Positions 1 to 12,130 of a DNA stretch of 64,000 nucleotides are shown here, one piece after another. The position numbers and the translations under genes were made by a program. The DNA comes from Bugula neritina (taxonomy: Eukaryota > Bryozoa > Gymnolaemata > Cheilostomatida > Bugulidae). The DNA lies in NCBI GenBank assembly GCA_964035545.1, contig OZ037770.1, forward strand, positions 5,437,662-5,501,661. Direction: 5' to 3'. Position 1 is the stretch's first letter. Each line of letters starts with the position of its first letter. The notes under the pieces were generated by a model. It did no database searches. It was not told the DNA's origin and saw only the letters and a program-made list of their open reading frames with translations.

Positions 1-423
1 TACATATTGTATGAAATAAATAGATTATAAAGAAATTAAATGTACAGTAATAATTGTATACTGTATGCCCATACACTAAACTAGTATGTACTATGTCCAC
101 AGTACATATACTAACTTACGGCAGGTTTAATTTACCTTACAATTAGTCATCTCAAAGTGTGATCTAAAGTCTAAACCAAGTGTATGAGATACAATATAGT
201 TGGTCAGCTGAGGAAATCAAAGTAGGTTCATTACTTTCAAACCACAATATTAACACGATAGAATATTTTATAATGTAGAGAGGTTTATTAGCAAGTTGAG
301 CGAAAATTACTTGAGGCGCTTGTTATTCGTTGATTTTTAAATGTTTTAAAGAATAAACAATCAGTCTATTATTCTCATAAATTTCAAACTATCAACACAA
401 TATGTAGTGAGCACAGTTTATTG
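1..423. repeat. Duplicated left flank of minisatellite, copy 1
   Basis: This AT-rich non-coding segment precedes minisatellite array 1. It matches 8848-9260, which precedes array 2, over almost its whole length with point differences and small indels. Shared landmarks are the stretch around TGCCCATACACTAAA, the block around ATAGTTGGTCAGCTGAGGAA, and the junction GTCTAGTGTATATA leading into the array. The match shows that flank and array were duplicated together. It may extend to the left of the window. Confidence 0.85.
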
Positions 424-3400
424 TATACTTTAGTATGTCTAGTGTATATAGTATGTAGTCTATACAGTGTATAGTATATAGTCTACACAGTGTATAGTAT
501 ATAGTCTACACAGTGTATAGTATATAGTCTACACAGTGTATAGTATGTAGTCTACACAGTGTATAGTATATAGTCTACACAGTGTATAGTATGTAGTCTA
601 CACAGTGTATAGTATGTAGTCTACACAGTGTATAGTATTTTATAGTCTGTACAGTGTATAGTATGTTATATTCTGGTTGGTTTATAATAATATATAGTAT
701 ACACAGTGTATAGTATATAGTCTACACAGTGTATAGTATATAGTCTACACAGTGTATAGTATGTAGTTTACACAGTGTATAGTATATAGTATACACAGTT
801 TATAGTATATAGTCTACACAGTGTATAGTATATAGTCTACACAGTGTATAGTATATAGTCTACACAGTGTATAGTATGTAGTCTACACAGTGTATAGTAT
901 GTAGTCTACACAGTGTATAGTATGTAGTCTACACAGTGTATAGTATGTAGTCTACACAGTGCATAGTATGTAGTCTACACAGTGTATAGTATATAGCCTA
1001 CATAGTGTATAGTATATAGTCTACATAGTGTATAGTATGTAGTTTACACAGTGTATAGTATATAGTCTACACAGTGTATAGTATATAGTCTACACAGTGT
1101 ATAGTATATAGTCTACACAGTGTATAGTATGTAGTCTACACAGTGTATAGTATATAGTCTACACAGTGTATAGTATGTAGTCTACACAGTGTATAGTATG
1201 TAGTCTACACAGTGTATAGTATTTTATAGTCTGTACAGTGTATAGTATGTTATATTCTGGTTGGTTTATAATAATATATAGTCTACACAGTGTATAGTAT
1301 ATAGTCTACACAGTGTATAGTATATAGTCTATACAGTGTATAGTATGTAGTTTACACAGTGTATAGTATATAGTCTGCACAGTGTATAGTATGTAGTCTA
1401 CACAGTGTATAGTATATAGTCTACACAGTGTATAGTATATAGTCTACACAGTGTATAGTATATAGTCTACACAGTGTATAGTATATAGCCTACACAGTGT
1501 ATAGTATGTAGTCTACACACTGTATAGTATATAGTCTACACAGTGTATAGTATATAGTCTACACAGTGTATAGTATATAGTCTACACAGTGTGTAGTATA
1601 TAGTCTACACAGTGTATAGTATGTAGTCTACACAGTGTATAGTATGTAGTCTACACAGTGTATAGTATATAGTCTACACAGTGTATAGTATATAGTCTAC
1701 ACAGTGTATAGTATATAGTCTACACAGTGTATAGTATATAGTCTACACAGTGTATAGTATATAGTATACACAGTTTATAGTATATAGTCTACACAGTGTA
1801 TAGTATATAGTCTACACAGTGTATAGTATATAGTCTACACAGTGTATAGTATGTAGTCTACACAGTGTATAGTATGTAGTCTACACAGTGTATAGTATGT
1901 AGTCTACACAGTGTATAGTATGTAGTCTACACAGTGCATAGTATGTAGTCTACACAGTGTATAGTATGTAGTCTACACAGTGTATAGTATGTAGTCTACA
2001 CAGTGCATAGTATGTAGTCTACACAGTGTATAGTATATAGCCTACACAGTGTATAGTATATAGTCTACACAGTGTATAGTATATAGTCTACACAGTGTGT
2101 AGTATATAGTCTACACAGTGTATAGTATGTAGTCTACACAGTGTATAGTATGTAGTCTACACAGTGTATAGTATATAGTCTACACAGTGTATAGTATATA
2201 GTCTACACAGTGTATAGTATGTAGTCTACACAGTGTATAGTATATAGTCTACACAGTGTATAGTATATAGTCTACACAGTGTATAGTATGTAGTCTACAC
2301 AGTGTATAGTATGTAGTCTACACAGTGTATAGTATATAGTCTACACAGTGTATAGTATATAGTCTACACAGTGTATAGTATATAGTCTACACAGTGTATA
2401 GTATATAGTCTACACAGTGTATAGTATATAGTCTACACAGTGTATAGTATGTAGTCAACACAGTGTATAGTATGTAGTCTACACAGTGTATAGTATTTTA
2501 TAGTCTGTACAGTGTATAGTATGTTATATTCTGGTTGGTTTATAATAATATATAGTATACACAGTGTATAGTATGTAGTCTACACAGTGTATAGTATGTA
2601 TTCTACACAGTGTATAGTATATAGTCTACACAGTGTATAGTATATAGTCTACACAGTGTATAGTATGTAGTCTACACAGTGTATAGTATGTAGTCTACAC
2701 AGTGTATAGTATGTAGTCTACACAGTGTATAGTATGTAGTCTACACAGTGCATAGTATGTAGTCTACACAGTGTATAGTATATAGCCTACACAGTGTATA
2801 GTATATAGTCTACACAGTGTATAGTATGTAGTCTACACAGTGTATAGTATGTAGTCTACACAGTGTATAGTATGTAGTCTACACAGTGTATAGTATGTAG
2901 TCTACACAGTGCATAGTATGTAGTCTACACAGTGTATAGTATATAGCCTACACAGTGTATAGTATATAGTCTACATAGTGTATAGTATATAGTCTACACA
3001 GTGTATAGTATATAGTCTACACAGTGTATAGTATATAGTCTACACAGTGTATAGTATATAGTCTACACAGTGTATAGTATATAGTCTACACAGTGTATAG
3101 TATATAGTCTACACAGTGTATAGTATATAGTCTACACAATGTATAGTATATAGTCTACACAGTGTATAGTATGTAGTCTACTCAGTATATAGTATGTAGT
3201 CTACACAGTGTATAGTATATAGTCTACACAGTGTATAGTATGTAGTCTACACAGTGTATAGTATGTAATCTACACAATGTATAGTATATAGTCTACACAG
3301 TATATAGTATATAGCCTACACAGTGTATAGTATATAGTCTACACAGTGTATAGTATATAGTCTACACAGTGTATAGTATATAGCCTACACAGTGTATAGT

Positions 3401-3484
3401 ATATAGTCTACACAGTGTATAGTATATAGCCTACACAGCGTATATAGTATGCATTCTGTATAGTTTATTGTCTTTAGTCTACAC
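424..3484. repeat. 23-bp minisatellite array 1
   Basis: About 130 head-to-tail units of a 23-bp monomer whose core is CTACACAGTGTATAG, a near palindrome. Units differ mainly at one A/G position (TATATAG versus TATGTAG before the core) and by occasional C/T or A/G changes inside the core. A variant block containing GTTATATTCTGGTTGG recurs near 661, 1247 and 2520, so part of the array is organised as higher-order repeats of about 586 and 1270 bp. No open reading frame crosses it. Confidence 0.97.
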
Positions 3485-5131
3485 CAGCTAAGCAAAATTG
3501 CCAAAAGAAACTTCGACTGATCTTTGACCGAAGATGGAACACTTTCGAACTATCAGAGCAAAAAAAATTCTGATTGACAGTTGGAAATTTTTGGAACTAG
3601 CTGGGTGGCTCGACACTACAACTTGCCGATCTTCCGTCGGAGACCGGCTTACACAAGGAAAAACAATTAACGATAAATATAAATACGCAAGCTTATAAAT
3701 AAAATAAAACAGAAATGACAATTCTTAAAAGCTATACTACTATAGTAAGTCGACTTTCGGTTTCTCTAATCCATGAAAAATTTTCAATTAGAATAATATT
3801 TTTAATTTTTAGGAACTTTCATGAAGCATGAGTACTTAAAACATTTCTTAGCAGTATCAAAAAGCTATTTTTTACAAAACTACTAGTAACTTAACTCTTT
3901 GCCATAAAATGCATTTATAATGATTTGGTTATTCTTTTTCCTGCTTGCAGGTATTTTTCTATTGCAAGAGGAAATAGGCTGTGAGCAGCTGGCTTCAATT
4001 TTGGCCCTTAGGTGCAGTAACTGCACCTAAGAGCTGGGCATTAACTGGGAAGCTGCAATAGCCAAAGTTTTCTCATCTTCTTGAAAAATTTAGCTAGTGA
4101 TATCAAAAGAATGCAATTTTTTTAATGTATTTCTAACCAGAAATCCAGGCTTTTCTCAATTACTCTATTGCATGCTGCATCTCTCTCAATATTGATTTAT
4201 CAAAGCCTAAGGCTTAGTTCAGTGTTCAATAGCCAGTTGGTACACATGCAGTCCATGCAGTTGTTGCATTATATTCTAAAATGGAAAGAGATTTTGCTGC
4301 CGCTGCAATATTTTTACCAATCAACCTTATTAAACATGTGTAGGACTGCCATAAATAAATAGATTCAACAGGGTGTTGTACCTAGATCTACGTTTTGCAT
4401 ATTTTAATGCTCTCCAAGTTGCTACTCCACAGAGGCTATACTAGCACTATTGATAACTAAATGGGTAGCTGTTATTTCATTACTTAAGCAACAGCTGGAG
4501 AAAAAGCTATCAGATTAGTCTGTCAAACTATTGACTAGCAGTGATTAGGCAGTTTTGTTTTAAGATTGTTACAATAGCTTATGGCGTTGTTCTTGATGGT
4601 TATGACTACTGAAGTTACTAGCAAAACTGATAAGTTTGAGTAAATACCCCAACAGCAAAAACTAATTATAGTTTGTATAATATGACTAAGGCACAATAAT
4701 ACAGTGTAGGTTTAAACTAGCCTATAGAGAAACATGATGTTGTCTACCATACATGTAGTTGGTAAATGTGGTGCTAAATAAAACTCAAACTAAAAGATAA
4801 TGAAAAAGTTTATATATGTATGGATAATATTATGAAACTGTGAGTTGTGTGTTCCGGTTGAGCGGTCATGTTGCGTGACTCTCGGCCTCTTCAACATTGT
4901 TATTGCTCAGTGAAGGACCTGTGGTCTGTCATATTATTATTATTGTTCTGTCTTGTCAATTATTAAAATTGTTATATTGTTATATTTAATTAGTGTTGTC
5001 TAGAGGTTGTTAATTTTTTGTGTGAATTAACAGTCTAGTTATTGTTAGTCTTCTTCATTTGTAGTTTTCAGTTTTGTTGCCTACCACTAAAGAGGTACTG
5101 GTTATAGGGAGCTGCTAGTGTAGTCCTCAGT
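3485..5131. other. Intergenic, no supported gene
   Basis: AT-rich sequence. Reading frames are short and show no recognisable domain. 3485-3660 is somewhat richer in GC than its surroundings and could be the end of an unidentified element. A short perfect palindrome (4007-4031) is listed separately. 4850-5110 is T-rich. Confidence 0.5.
4007..4031. repeat. Perfect 12-bp inverted repeat
   Basis: The arms CTTAGGTGCAGT and ACTGCACCTAAG are exact reverse complements separated by one A. The site could form a tight hairpin or bind a dimeric protein. Nothing nearby assigns a role. Confidence 0.7.
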
Positions 5132-5645
5132 GTGTACTGCCGAAATCAAACTTTCAATTGTTATTTTCTCCACACATATTGGACATATTATTCAGCATTG
5201 TCGTATAATAATAATTATTGTCGTATAATTATTTATGAAGCCCATAACTCACGTGTGAAGGTAGCAATTCAATTTGAAACTAAAAAATTTCATGGCTTAG
5301 TAAATTTAAATATGTATTTAAGGTATATTATGGAGAAATATAAAGCTTCAGTAGTCTATTCCTACTGCGTTCCAAAAAGGTCTATAAAAAGGTTAGACAC
5401 ACCTGACTTAGATGATTATTATAACAAAACCCTGCGAGTCAGTGATGAAATAATAAAAATATTATCATCACAGAAACAGAGAAGAATATAATTAAGTACA
5501 TAAGTTAGGAGAAGGATTTTTCTATATCTATATGTTTACTATAGTTCAAGGAGAAGCAGCAGGCTGCAGTTATGTATCTCTCTAGCAACTACTAAATCGA
5601 AATTTAACTGCTTTCATGAAGAATATAATTAAGTACATAAGTTAG
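5132..5645 (+). other. Unassigned open frame and 28-bp direct repeat
   Basis: A 119-codon frame is open at 5132-5491 but begins at a non-ATG codon. The first in-frame ATG, at 5312, would leave 59 residues. It has a charged C-terminal end (DLDDYYNKTLRVSDE) and matches no family I know. A 28-bp sequence including ATATAATTAAGTACATAAG occurs at 5481-5508, over the stop region, and again at 5618-5645. This may be a chance frame or a degraded exon or transposon fragment. Confidence 0.25.
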
Positions 5646-5850
5646 AAGTACAACATAGGCTGTTACCTAACAGCTTATGAGACTTTGATTTTGGACAGGT
5701 AGTACTTGTACAAAACAAGTAATTAGTGAACACGGTGACTCAGATGCACTCTAACATAGTACAATAAAGCCATTTAATGCCAAGAGTGGATATATGTGCA
5801 GGCATATAAATGAGGGCTTGTATTTGCAACATGCTGTAAATTAAAAAAAA

Positions 5851-5880
5851 AGACTTCTAAAAGCAAATTTTAGAAAGTCT
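5851..5880. repeat. Short hairpin
   Basis: AGACTTCTAAAA and TTTTAGAAAGTCT are nearly exact reverse complements around a short loop, following an A-run. No role is evident. Confidence 0.5.
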
Positions 5881-7396
5881 ATCGGAGAACAGGGATTACT
5901 CTGTTCATGATCTATTTTTTGTATTTCTGACCTGCATCCTGTATCAGCGATCACCAGAATAATGTTTATATAATACATATAGCAGCTAGAAACATGCCAA
6001 AACCTAAAAACATGACCTCAAACTACTTGTGTACAAATAGATTAAATGGTACTACCACAGTATTTGATTTAACTTTAAAAGTAATGAAAGAGGGAGTTCT
6101 AAAGGCAAAACGAACACCTCGGGAGCAACATGTTTATTAAATAATCACTACCACGCTTTCCTTTTGGAGTAAAACTTTAAACACCAGCTAATTCGTGGAG
6201 GAACATAATGTAGGGCTACTGAACATACATCATTGACATCATTTAATCGAGTAGTAATCAGATCCAATTACATAATGAGTGTGAAACTATTACCCATGGC
6301 ATTCGATTTCAAGAATCGAAACTATATCGAAGTAAAGTATGTGGCAGTGGAGCAAAGTATACATAAACTGATTAGCCAACACAGAAAATCGTCTTCAACT
6401 TGTTTGAAAATATAATTCATCATGAAAGCAAAAAATTTATAAAATTTATAAATCTATTCATATTGTGTGCAGAAAACTCTGCAGTAGATTGCAAATAAGC
6501 CTAAATACTACTTCATACAAAACTATATAGAAGTATGCGCATGAACATACACGTATATGCCCAATTATGTACAAATGTATACATAATTTTTAGAATGATA
6601 TGCACATCCATACAAGTTTATACACAACTGTGGAAGTATATGCATAAACACGCAAGTATATATACAAAACTAAAGAAGGATAGGCAGTACAGTAACTATA
6701 TAGTTCAATAATTGTTACAATGTGTTTTGATTTCATTAAAAGATTAGTTGAATGATGCTCTGCAGCTTTACAAATTTGTTTCTCTCCTAATTCAGCAACA
6801 ATTGTCACATCATTCCATTCACCACTTCATGAATTTGATGCAATTCATACAATTTTCAAGTGATGCAGAGAATGCTTTATTTATAGAAAGTAAAGACTTG
6901 AACACAATAAAACTTTTTTCAGGGGCCGGTACAGAGTTCACTTCAATCATACAATCTTTTACCTTGACTCTGTGCATCTGCATGAAAAACTTATTTTAAA
7001 GCTGAGATACTGAGTGTGGTTATAATGTACCATATGATTTATTCCACAATAATATATATACCAATGACAGCAATTGTATGAACACAGAAGTAATTGAGCA
7101 TGATTTCGAAAAGTTTCTGAATCTATGGCATCATAATTCTTGTCAAAAATTACTCAACCTACCTTTTATAGCTGTTCCTTCGTATATGATTTCCAGCAAA
7201 ACCAAAATATTTTCATCTAAGTGGAAGGTGATGAGGATAATAGGAAGATATGCATTTTTATTGGTGATTTTCTTTCTCTGTATAGTTGGGCTAAGAGACG
7301 GCATGCAGAGTGTTGAATAAGTCGTGTGCATTTATATTAAAGTCTTGATCTGAGTGGATCCTGAAATAGAAATAATAATTTCATTACAGTATATGG
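5881..7396. other. Intergenic, no supported gene
   Basis: AT-rich, with many short frames on both strands. None is longer than about 85 codons or carries a recognisable motif. 6490-6720 is rich in alternating purine/pyrimidine tracts (ATACACGTATATGC-like). Confidence 0.5.
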
Positions 7397-7610
7397 AGAA
7401 CAGCCGTGATTCAGGGGTTAGACCGTTTGCTTAGTGAACACGAAATCATGAGTTCAAACCGGCAATGGCCATTGGTGAGGTCAGAAAGAGTATCCAGTCA
7501 TAATTGCTTCTGTGACTCATCTGAATATAAGCCATTGGCCTGATTTAACAAAAACCTCTTCCGTCAAGGGTTTCTCATAGGGATAGCAACTATAAACTTG
7601 CGTAAAGTTT
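7397..7610 (+). mobile_element. tRNA-derived SINE-like element
   Basis: The 5' part resembles a tRNA-type RNA polymerase III promoter. An A-box-like TGATTCAGGGG (7407-7417) differs from the consensus at one conserved position, and a B-box GTTCAAACC (7452-7460) fits GWTCRANNC. Their spacing of about 35 nt is normal for tRNA genes. A unique body follows (CATCTGAATATAAGCC, GTCAAGGGTTTCTCATAGGG). The sequence does not fold convincingly as a functional tRNA, and there is no clear anticodon arm, so a SINE or tRNA relic is preferred. The 3' end is uncertain. Confidence 0.5.
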
Positions 7611-8847
7611 TATATTACTTCTATTAGCTTAATGAATATATATTATAATATGTACAGTCTCAAATAAAACGCATTGCTTTATCAAAGTATAAAGCAATTG
7701 AAGCATGTTTGTGGTTTTATTGCGAAGCTAAATTAAAATTATCAGTATTTGTAGAGTATAAGTTAGCTTTATTTGAAAAGTTTTAGAAAGGTTGACACTG
7801 ACAATTACTTAGAGTATAGCTGTAGGACAAACTATATATAGTGAAACCTTTTATTATATACAATATTTTATGTTATGTTACTTGGTCAGAATAATAGTCA
7901 TTCAAAAATATATTAATTATATGATGAAAGATAAAATTTAGATCAGATTTAATTATGTTTCAGTAAATCTTCCCCAAGCAAGCGAATAACACAAACACAA
8001 TAACACACGTGCATGCACCTATGCATACACAACGTCGCAAAATAACACAAAATGACACACACAACACACACAACATAAATAAAAACAATTACATAATGTA
8101 CAGGCATACGTGCAAACTATATTTAATTTTATGCCGTATATAAATGTGCACTAAAATTCAAAGCAATAATTTGATATATATATAACACATACCTAAATAG
8201 TCTATAAAATACCACACATGTGATGGTACGGGAAGGTAGCAGAGGAAAAGATCTTTTGACAAAGTAGCATGTTTAGCCTCCTACTTGATTGCTGAGAAAT
8301 AATGATATGATTTATAACCCAGTGAATACGTTTCTTTGCCGGATTAATCAAAGCGAATTGAATGAAAAGAATTTGTTGAAAAGCTAGAAATGCTGGGTGT
8401 GTCTTGCTGCCCTCCTTTCACTGTATTGTATTAGGAGCAATTTAGTCAGTTCAAAGAATATACCTGATGTTTCATATGAGACTCTTTAGTTGATTAGTAT
8501 TTTATAATGTGATTTGATTTCACTGATAGCTATCATTAGTGTCCTTTGTTAGTAGCTTCAACACAGAATTCTTGTTATCTATTCCATTGTTAATTCTTTG
8601 TAATTTATATACACTAAGCAAGGCATGCTGAGCTTGCTTCTTTTAACAAATACAATACTCAAAACATAATGCGGTTCTTTAGACACATATACATACTTTA
8701 CATTGTAGGTATAATGTATCCTGTTCAGTGTACTGCATCATGTGACCTAGTTTCATAGCAACATGTCGTTTATCTTTTTGTGGATTTCCATATATGCTTA
8801 AAAACCTACTATAATATCGCGCTATCTTGCTCAAATATTGCTTTTGA
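7611..8847. other. Intergenic, no supported gene
   Basis: AT-rich sequence without a recognisable gene. 7985-8075 is CA-rich low-complexity sequence (repeated ACACA and AACACA). Confidence 0.5.
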
Positions 8848-9260
8848 TACATACTGTATGAAATAAATAAATTAAAAAAATTAAATACATGCTTAAATGT
8901 ATATTGTATGCCCATACACTAAATTAGTATGCGCACTGTCTATAGAACATATTTACTTAGAGCAGGTGTAATTTACTTTACAATTAGTCATCACAAAGTA
9001 TGATCTAAACCAAATGCATCAGATACAATATAGTTGGTCAGCTGAGGAAGTCAAAGTAGGTTTATTATTTTCAAACAACAATATTAACACGATAGAATAT
9101 CTTATAATGTACAGAGGTTTATTAGCAAGTTGAGTGAAAATTACTTGAGACGCTTGTTATTCGTTGATTTTCAAATGTCTTAAAGAATAAACAATCAGTC
9201 TATTATTCTAATAAATTTCAAACTATCAACACAATATGTAGTGGGCACAGTTCATTGTAT
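8848..9260. repeat. Duplicated left flank of minisatellite, copy 2
   Basis: Second copy of the segment at 1-423, in the same orientation and about 8.85 kb away. It leads directly into minisatellite array 2. Differences are scattered substitutions and small indels, which indicate an old rather than recent duplication. Confidence 0.85.
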
Positions 9261-9333
9261 ACTTTAGTATGTCTAGTGTATATACTATGTAGTCTAAACA
9301 GTGTATATACTATGAAGTCTAGGCAGTGTATAT

Positions 9334-9754
9334 GGGTCATTTTACTTAATTTAGTACACACTGAAGATTTCCAGTTTTTAGCTATTTTTCACAATTTAGC
9401 TGCTAATGAACAAAGGTTTTTGCCCAAAACTAGTTAAATGTCAATCAACACACATAAATAATCGAGGTCCTTTTTAATTTTGATTAATTTTTCATGTTTT
9501 TTCCTAATTATTCAGCTACTTTTGATTGTAGACCTTTACGAAAAAACCATAACGGTCTGCAATCAAAAGTAGCTAAATAATTAAGAAAAAACATGGAAAA
9601 TCAATCAAAAATAAAAAGAACCTCGATTATTTATGTGTGTTGATTGACATTTAACTAGTTTTGGGCAAAAACCCTTGTTCATTAGCAGCTAAATTGTGAA
9701 AAATAGCTAAAAACTGGAAACTTGCGGTGTGTACTAAATTAAGTAAAATGACCC
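9334..9754. mobile_element. Foldback (long inverted repeat) element
   Basis: Almost the whole 421-bp element is one inverted repeat. The left arm (9334-9534) and right arm (9554-9754) are each 201 nt, differ at roughly a dozen positions, and enclose a 19-nt loop. The termini are GGGTCATTTTACTTAA and its complement. The flanks are GTGTATAT and ATATTATAATCT. The uninterrupted sequence GTGTATATTATAATCT is present in related units near 9985 and 11982, so the element inserted with a 4-bp ATAT target-site duplication. It has no coding capacity. It is a non-autonomous foldback or MITE, and its superfamily is not assigned. Confidence 0.9.
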
Positions 9755-11327
9755 ATATTATAATCTGCGAAATGTATAGAATGTAGTCTACACAGTGTAT
9801 AGTATGTTATATTCTGCTTAGTTTATAATATATAGTCTACACAGTGTATATTATGTAGTCTACACAGTGTATAGTATATAGTCTACACAGTGTATAGGAT
9901 ATAGTCTACACAGTGTATAGTATATAGTCTACACAGTGTATAGTATGTAGTCTACACAGTGTATATTATGTAGTCTAGGCAGTGTATATTATAATCTACG
10001 CAATGTATAGTATGTAGTCTACACAGTGTATAGTATGTTATATTCTGCTTAGTTTATAATATATAGTCTACACAGTGTATAGTATGTAGTCTACACAGTG
10101 TGTAGTATATAGTCTACACAGTGTATAGTATGTAGTCTACACAGTGTATAGTATATAGTCTACACAGTGTATAATATATAGTATACACAGTGTATAGTAT
10201 ATAGTCTACACAGTGTATAGTATATAGTCTACACAGTGTATAGTCTACACAGTGTATAGTATATAGTCTACACAGTGTATAGTATGTAGTCTACACAGTA
10301 TATAGTATGTAGTCTACACAGTGTATAGTATATAGTCTACACATACATAGTATGTTATAGTCTGTACAGTGTATAGTATGTTATATTCTGCTTAGTTTAT
10401 AATATATAGTCTACACAGTGTATAGTATGTAGTCTACACAGTGTGTAGTATATAGTCTACACAGTGTATAGTATGTAGTCTACACAGTGTATAGTATATA
10501 GTCTACACAGTGTATAATATATAGTATACACAGTGTATAGTATATAGTCTACACATACATAGTATGTTATAGTCTGTACAGTGTATAGTATGTTATATTC
10601 TGCTTAGTTTATAATATATAGTCTACACAGTGTATAGTATGTAGTCTACACAGTATATAGTATGTAGTCTACACAGTATATAGTATGTAGTCTACACAGT
10701 GTATAGTATGTAGTCTACACAGTGTATAGTATATAGTCTACACATACATAGTATGTTATAGTCTGTACAGTGTATAGTATATTATAGTCTACACAGTGTA
10801 TAGTATATAGTCTACACAGTGTATAGTATGTAGTCTACACAGTGTATAGTATATAGTCTACACAGTGTATAATATATAGTATACACAGTGTATAGTATAT
10901 AGTCTACACAGTGTATAGTATGTAGTCTACACAGTGTATAGTATGTAGTCTACACAGTGTATAGTATGTAGTCTACACAGTGTATAGTATATAGTCTACA
11001 CAGTGTATAATATATAGTATACACAGTGTATAGTATATAGTCTACACAGTGTATAGTATGTAGTCTACACAGTATATAGTATGTAGTCTACACAGTGTAT
11101 AGTATGTAGTCTACACAGTGTATAGTATATAGTCTACACAGTGTATAATATATAGTATACACAGTATATAGTATGTAGTCTATACAGTGTATAGTATATA
11201 GTCTACACAGTATATAGTATGTAGTCTACACAGTGTATAGTATATAGTCTACACATACATAGTATGTTATAGTCTGTACAGTGTATAGTATGTTATATTC
11301 TGCTTAGTTTTATAATATATAGTCTAC

Positions 11328-11856
11328 CAGGGTTGGGGTAATTGTAATTTGTAATTATAATTGGTTGTAATTAATTACATTTTTTCAAGTAATTGAATGT
11401 AATTTGTAATTGATGTATAAAAATGTAGTTGTAATTGTAATTAATTACATATCTAATGTAATTGATTTTTACAATTACTTTATAATTACATGTCAATTAC
11501 TTCAAACTTTGAAATCCTAAAAATTTCATACTTTTCCTACCATGCCTACTGTTAAATAACAAATTCAGATTAATTGTCAATGTGGTATAGTATCACTGTT
11601 GAGTACAAAGGAGGTTCAGCACTGTCAAAATTGCCCCTGCTAGTTGGACCCTAGAGGTGAAATTGCATAACTTTTATTTATCTCTTGCGAGAACAAAAGT
11701 AATTGTAATTGTAATTAATTACATTGTCATGTAATTGTAATTATAATTATTTACATTACTATTTGACTGTAATTATAATTGTAATTGTAATTGACAAATT
11801 GTCATGTAATTGTAATTGTAATTAATTACATCCACATGTAATTGACCCCAACCCTG
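11328..11856. mobile_element. hAT-type MITE (529 bp)
   Basis: The terminal inverted repeats CAGGGTTGGGGT and ACCCCAACCCTG bound an element made largely of AATTGTAATT/TAATTACAT-like motifs. It is flanked by an exact 8-bp duplication, TAGTCTAC (11320-11327 and 11857-11864), taken from the minisatellite unit. An 8-bp duplication and CAGGG termini are characteristic of the hAT superfamily. No transposase frame is present, so it is non-autonomous. Confidence 0.92.
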
Positions 11857-12130
11857 TAGTCTACACAGTGTATATTATGTAGTCTACACAGTGTATAGTA
11901 TATAGTCTAAACAGTGTGTAGTATGTAGTATACACAGTGTATAGCATGTAGTCTACACAGTGTATATTATGTAGTCTAGGCAGTGTATATTATAATCTAC
12001 GCAATGTATAGTATATAGTCTACACAGTGTATAGTATGTTATATTCTGCTTAGTTTATAATATATAGTCTACACAGTGTATAGTATGTAGTTTACACAGT
12101 GTATAGTATGTAGTCTGCACAGTGTATAGT

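Larger units (their letters stand above)
9261..12130. repeat. 23-bp minisatellite array 2, interrupted
   Basis: The same 23-bp monomer family as array 1, but more degenerate. It includes ACACATACATAG and GTTATATTCTGCTTAG variant units that recur near 9806, 10027, 10379, 10584, 11291 and 12039. The TTCTGCTTAG form distinguishes it from the TTCTGGTTGG form of array 1. Two transposable elements interrupt the array, at 9334-9754 and 11328-11856. Confidence 0.95.

Noticed and set aside
424-3484. Regular repeats with apparent constant spacing, resembling a CRISPR array
   Set aside because: Units are contiguous 23-bp tandem repeats with no unique spacers, and the surroundings are clearly eukaryotic with spliced genes.
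9255-9437. 60-codon open frame at the start of array 2
   Set aside because: It runs from minisatellite into the arm of the foldback element and has no independent support.
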